Origin: Firmicutes bacterium HGW-Firmicutes-15
Lineage (GTDB): Bacteria; Bacillota; Syntrophomonadia; Syntrophomonadales; Syntrophomonadaceae
DNA length: 64,000 nt
Assembly: GCA_002840245.1 (NCBI GenBank)
Contig: PHAA01000005.1
Location: 1-64,000 of the forward strand
Direction: 5' to 3'
Of the stretch, positions 61,716 through 64,000 are shown in pieces. Made by a program: the position numbers and the translations under genes. Under the pieces are notes generated by a model. The model worked only from the letters and a program-made list of their open reading frames with translations, did not search any database and was not told the DNA's origin. Every line of letters begins with the position of its first letter. The first letter of the stretch is position 1.

Positions 61716-63074
61716 ATGATTGACTTAACATCGAAAGAGCCAGTAACTAGACAGGCACTGCGCATTAATCCGATAGCTGGTTGCCAACCTCTGGGGGCTA
61801 TGTATGCCTCTTTGGGTATCCATGGCTGTATGCCGCACAGCTACGGGACATCGGGCTGCAGCCGATTTCAAAAAACCTTATTAAAAAGACATTTTCGCAA
61901 ATCATCTAAGGTAACGACCAGTGTATTAAAGGAATCCGCCGCCATATTTGGCGGTGATGCCAATCTGAAAACTGCCATAAAGAATATTTTCGAAACATAT
62001 AATCCAGAAATTGTTGCGGTACATACTACCTGCCTCAGTGAAACAATCGGGGATGATATTAAAGCTTGCCTGTACGATTTCCCTATACCTGAAGGAAAAT
62101 ACCTTATTCATGCCAATACCCCCAGCTATACCGGTTCCCATATAACCGGATTTTCCAACATGGTATCTTCAGCTATACAGTATTTGGCTCAAGTAACAGC
62201 AAACCCCAATAATAAGGCATGCATCCTACCGGGATTTATTAACCCTGGCGATATGAAGGAAATTAAACGGATTAGCCGCCTTATGGGAGTAGATAATATA
62301 ATGTTTCCCGATACCTGTGGGGTATTTGGACAACGTGGAGTGGAAAGGATTAATGAATATCCTGCCGGCGGTACCAAAGTAGCGAACATAATAGACCTGG
62401 GTAATTGTAAAAAGACTTTTGCTTTGGGGAAATATGCATCGGAAGCTGCTGCCGTCCAACTCAAAAATCAATGCGGAGTACCCTTCAAATTAATGGATTT
62501 GCCTATTGGTATTGAAGCTACGGATCGCTTTATTATGGAACTAAAACAGTTAGGGCAGCAGGATGTTGCGAATGATTTGGAAGAGGAAAGGGAGCAGTTA
62601 ATTGATATCATATTGGATGCGCATTCATTTTTTTATAACAAAAAAGTGGCTTTGTTTGGTGACCCTGATATAATAATAGCCCTTTCAGAGTTCATTGCGG
62701 GCATTGGTATGATCCCCCAATATGCTGTTACCGGAACTCCAGGAGCATATTTTGAGGATCGAATGCAGCAGATTTTTTCTAAATACGATATTGATGGTAT
62801 TGCAAAAAGCTCGGCCGACCTTTTTGATTTGCAGCAATGGCTAAAAAATGATCCGGTGGATCTACTTATGGGCGATACCCATGGCAAACTATTGGCGAGA
62901 GCCGAAGATGTACCTTTGGTTAGAATAGGATTTCCCATAATGGATAGACATGTTCATTCTTACTTGCCGATCGTTGGATACCGGGGAGCCATTCGCATCT
63001 TGGAGATGATTTTAAATGCACTGATGGATAGGTTTGACAGGGATCATCCGGAAAATGATTTGGTATTTATTTAA
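61716..63074 (+). CDS. NifK-like subunit with intact P-cluster ligands
   Basis: 452 residues. C23 (NPIAGCQPLGA), C48 (YGTSGC) and C106 (HTTCLSETIGDD) are spaced 25 and 58 apart, exactly as NifK C70, C95 and C153. RHFRKSSKVTTSVLKESAAIFGG and ANTPSYTGSHITGFSNM also match NifK. The length is shorter than NifK (~520), mainly at the N-terminus. With the NifD-like partner it should form a heterotetramer carrying P-clusters. It starts 31 bases after the D gene with GGGGAGG. Confidence 0.92.
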   Translation: MIDLTSKEPVTRQALRINPIAGCQPLGAMYASLGIHGCMPHSYGTSGCSRFQKTLLKRHFRKSSKVTTSVLKESAAIFGGDANLKTAIKNIFETYNPEIVAVHTTCLSETIGDDIKACLYDFPIPEGKYLIHANTPSYTGSHITGFSNMVSSAIQYLAQVTANPNNKACILPGFINPGDMKEIKRISRLMGVDNIMFPDTCGVFGQRGVERINEYPAGGTKVANIIDLGNCKKTFALGKYASEAAAVQLKNQCGVPFKLMDLPIGIEATDRFIMELKQLGQQDVANDLEEEREQLIDIILDAHSFFYNKKVALFGDPDIIIALSEFIAGIGMIPQYAVTGTPGAYFEDRMQQIFSKYDIDGIAKSSADLFDLQQWLKNDPVDLLMGDTHGKLLARAEDVPLVRIGFPIMDRHVHSYLPIVGYRGAIRILEMILNALMDRFDRDHPENDLVFI

Positions 63075-63211
63075 CTATTAGCGTTTGGAATAAGTATCTA
63101 GGGTCATTGGAAAAAGAAATTATCGAGGAACAGGATTTGTTTTGGTCATCCCAAACGGGTCGGTTTTATTTTGGTATTTGGGTAAACTAAAATAAAAAGG
63201 AGTGGCTAATT

Positions 63212-63667
63212 ATTAACAAAATAGATTTTAAGAGCATTATGGATATGGCCATTGATGCCGAGGTTGAAGCGTATGAATTTTACCAGGACGCTGCAGCAAA
63301 AGTTTCAGACCAAGGAATGAAAAAATTGTTGCAGGAATTTGCTGCAGAAGAACAGGGACACAAAAAAGCCCTGGAAAACATTAAAGTAAAAGAGATTCAG
63401 AACTTTAGCTTTTCTGGAGGAGCGGATTACAAGGTATCAGAGACGGTCGAATTACCCAGGCTGTCAATGACTATGAAGCCGATGGATGCTATTGCTCTTG
63501 CTATGAAGAAAGAGGAGGAGGCAATGAAGATATATACCCGATTGGCTTCTGATACAAACGATCCAGAAAAGCAAAGAATTTTTGAAGGATTGGCCAAGAT
63601 GGAGGAAGGGCATAAAGTACAAATGGAAGAGATGTATACTAATACAGCTTTCCCAGAAGTATGGTAA
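63212..63667 (+). CDS. Ferritin-like di-iron (rubrerythrin-type) protein
   Basis: Two ferritin-like helix pairs with di-iron ligands: DAEVEAYEFYQDAA with EEQGHKKAL, and KKEEEAMKIYTRLA with MEEGHKVQME. There is no rubredoxin zinc site. The ATG 63239 start (142 residues) has no strong ribosome site. AAAAAGGAG at 63194-63202 instead fits ATT 63212, from which the frame reads INKIDFKSIMDMAIDAE and gives 151 residues. I favour that AUU start but am unsure. It probably guards the oxygen-sensitive nitrogenase-like enzyme or stores iron. Confidence 0.75.
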   Translation: MNKIDFKSIMDMAIDAEVEAYEFYQDAAAKVSDQGMKKLLQEFAAEEQGHKKALENIKVKEIQNFSFSGGADYKVSETVELPRLSMTMKPMDAIALAMKKEEEAMKIYTRLASDTNDPEKQRIFEGLAKMEEGHKVQMEEMYTNTAFPEVW

Positions 63668-63707
63668 CTAGTGCATTTGGAGTCGAATCCCAAACGGGGA
63701 TTTAATT

Positions 63708-63743
63708 AATGAGGCTGTGGGTAATCCAACCCACAGCCTCATT
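63708..63743. terminator. Bidirectional intrinsic terminator
   Basis: AATGAGGCTGTGGGT and ACCCACAGCCTCATT form a perfect 15-bp stem with a six-base loop between the ferritin-like gene and the convergent ABC ATPase. Confidence 0.85.
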
Positions 63744-63779
63744 ATAGCCGAACCATTATTCTCACTGAACCCGCAGACT

Positions 63780-64000
63780 TCAACTACTAATTACACTTTG
63801 TTTTTCTGTACATTTTCCATTTTCGATCCTTACCACGATGTCTCCTAAAAAATTGGCATCTTCTTCATCATGAGTAACTAGTATAAAGGGTATTTGCCAT
63901 TCTTTATGCAGTCTCTTTATCTCTTGCCTTAAGCTCACTTTGTTGTGCTTGTCTAGAGCACTAAAGGGCTCATCAAGTAGAAGTAATTTCGGTTCTACCA
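63780..64000 (-). CDS. ABC transporter ATPase, C-terminal part (cut by window edge)
   Basis: Read on the minus strand from the window edge: VEPKLLLLDEPFSALDKHNK (Walker B and D-loop), LRQEIKRLHKEWQIPFILVTHDEEDA (switch His), then GDIVVRIENGKCTEKQSV and a stop at 63780-63782. The DEPFSALD and THDxEEA patterns are those of ModC/CysA/PotA-type importers. With the surrounding molybdenum genes, molybdate or tungstate transport is the first guess. The C-terminal regulatory domain of many ModC proteins is missing, so it is a short form. Confidence 0.8.
   Translation of the reverse strand, partial: VEPKLLLLDEPFSALDKHNKVSLRQEIKRLHKEWQIPFILVTHDEEDANFLGDIVVRIENGKCTEKQSVISS

Overview
The window looks like a low-to-moderate GC, anaerobic Gram-positive chromosome. 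A syntrophic or acetogenic Clostridia member (Syntrophomonas-like) fits best, but I cannot name the species. The reasons are two membrane-linked hydrogenases, each with a cytochrome b; a selenocysteine formate dehydrogenase with NuoE/NuoF-type partners; Firmicutes-style strong ribosome binding sites; Tat and lipoprotein signals; and Moco-type riboswitches. No tRNA, rRNA, CRISPR array or replication origin was seen.

Layout. 1-6.7 kb: a frameshifted repeat protein, a glycosyltransferase-TPR protein, a DUF362 ferredoxin protein, and two exported proteins of unknown role. 6.8-9.8 kb: an ECF sigma/anti-sigma operon with two membrane proteins. 10.2-15.2 kb: a PAS-GGDEF diguanylate cyclase, a MinD-like protein with a damaged P-loop, and an Mrp / DUF134-NifX / NifX-like group. 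15.2-18.5 kb (minus): zinc uptake znuCBA plus a Zur-type regulator with a recognisable Zur box. 18.9-21.9 kb (minus): an [FeFe] hydrogenase with a Tat small subunit and cytochrome b, with a Moco-type riboswitch far upstream. 22.2-27.7 kb: DUF3842, FmdE, a CooT-DUF4198 fusion and a nickel/cobalt ECF transporter whose second ATPase is a pseudogene. 27.8-31.4 kb: a Tes-like radical SAM enzyme with an ICMT-like methyltransferase, DUF4395, an Lgt paralogue and a small membrane protein. 31.4-33.2 kb: a gene-free region dense in regulatory RNA. 33.2-42.6 kb: a Tat-exported [NiFe] hydrogenase with cytochrome b, protease and the full hypABFCDE set. 42.9-49.9 kb: a Moco riboswitch, selenocysteine formate dehydrogenase, a molybdopterin-binding protein, MoeA, and NuoE- and NuoF-like subunits. 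50.2-63.7 kb: an XdhC / FmdE / DUF364 / double Fec-type ABC transporter / methyltransferase / nitrogenase-like H-D-K operon and a ferritin-like protein. The window closes inside an ABC ATPase on the minus strand.

How it fits together. The first theme is metal supply and metal enzymes: Zn (znu), Ni (ECF, CooT, HypAB), Mo/W (MoeA, XdhC, Moco riboswitches), and Fe or a metal chelate (Fec-type importers). The second is H2/formate electron disposal: two hydrogenases with signals for membrane or outside location, plus a cytoplasmic NAD-type formate dehydrogenase. Moco-type riboswitches lie upstream of the formate dehydrogenase and, at a distance, of both hydrogenase operons, so cofactor status could set the H2/formate balance (inference).

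The two most notable candidate systems are the nitrogenase-like operon and the Tes-like radical SAM cluster. In the first, the P-cluster cysteine spacing is intact, but both FeMo-cofactor ligands appear to be missing. In the second, the radical SAM enzyme sits with an altered Lgt paralogue that seems to start at AUU.
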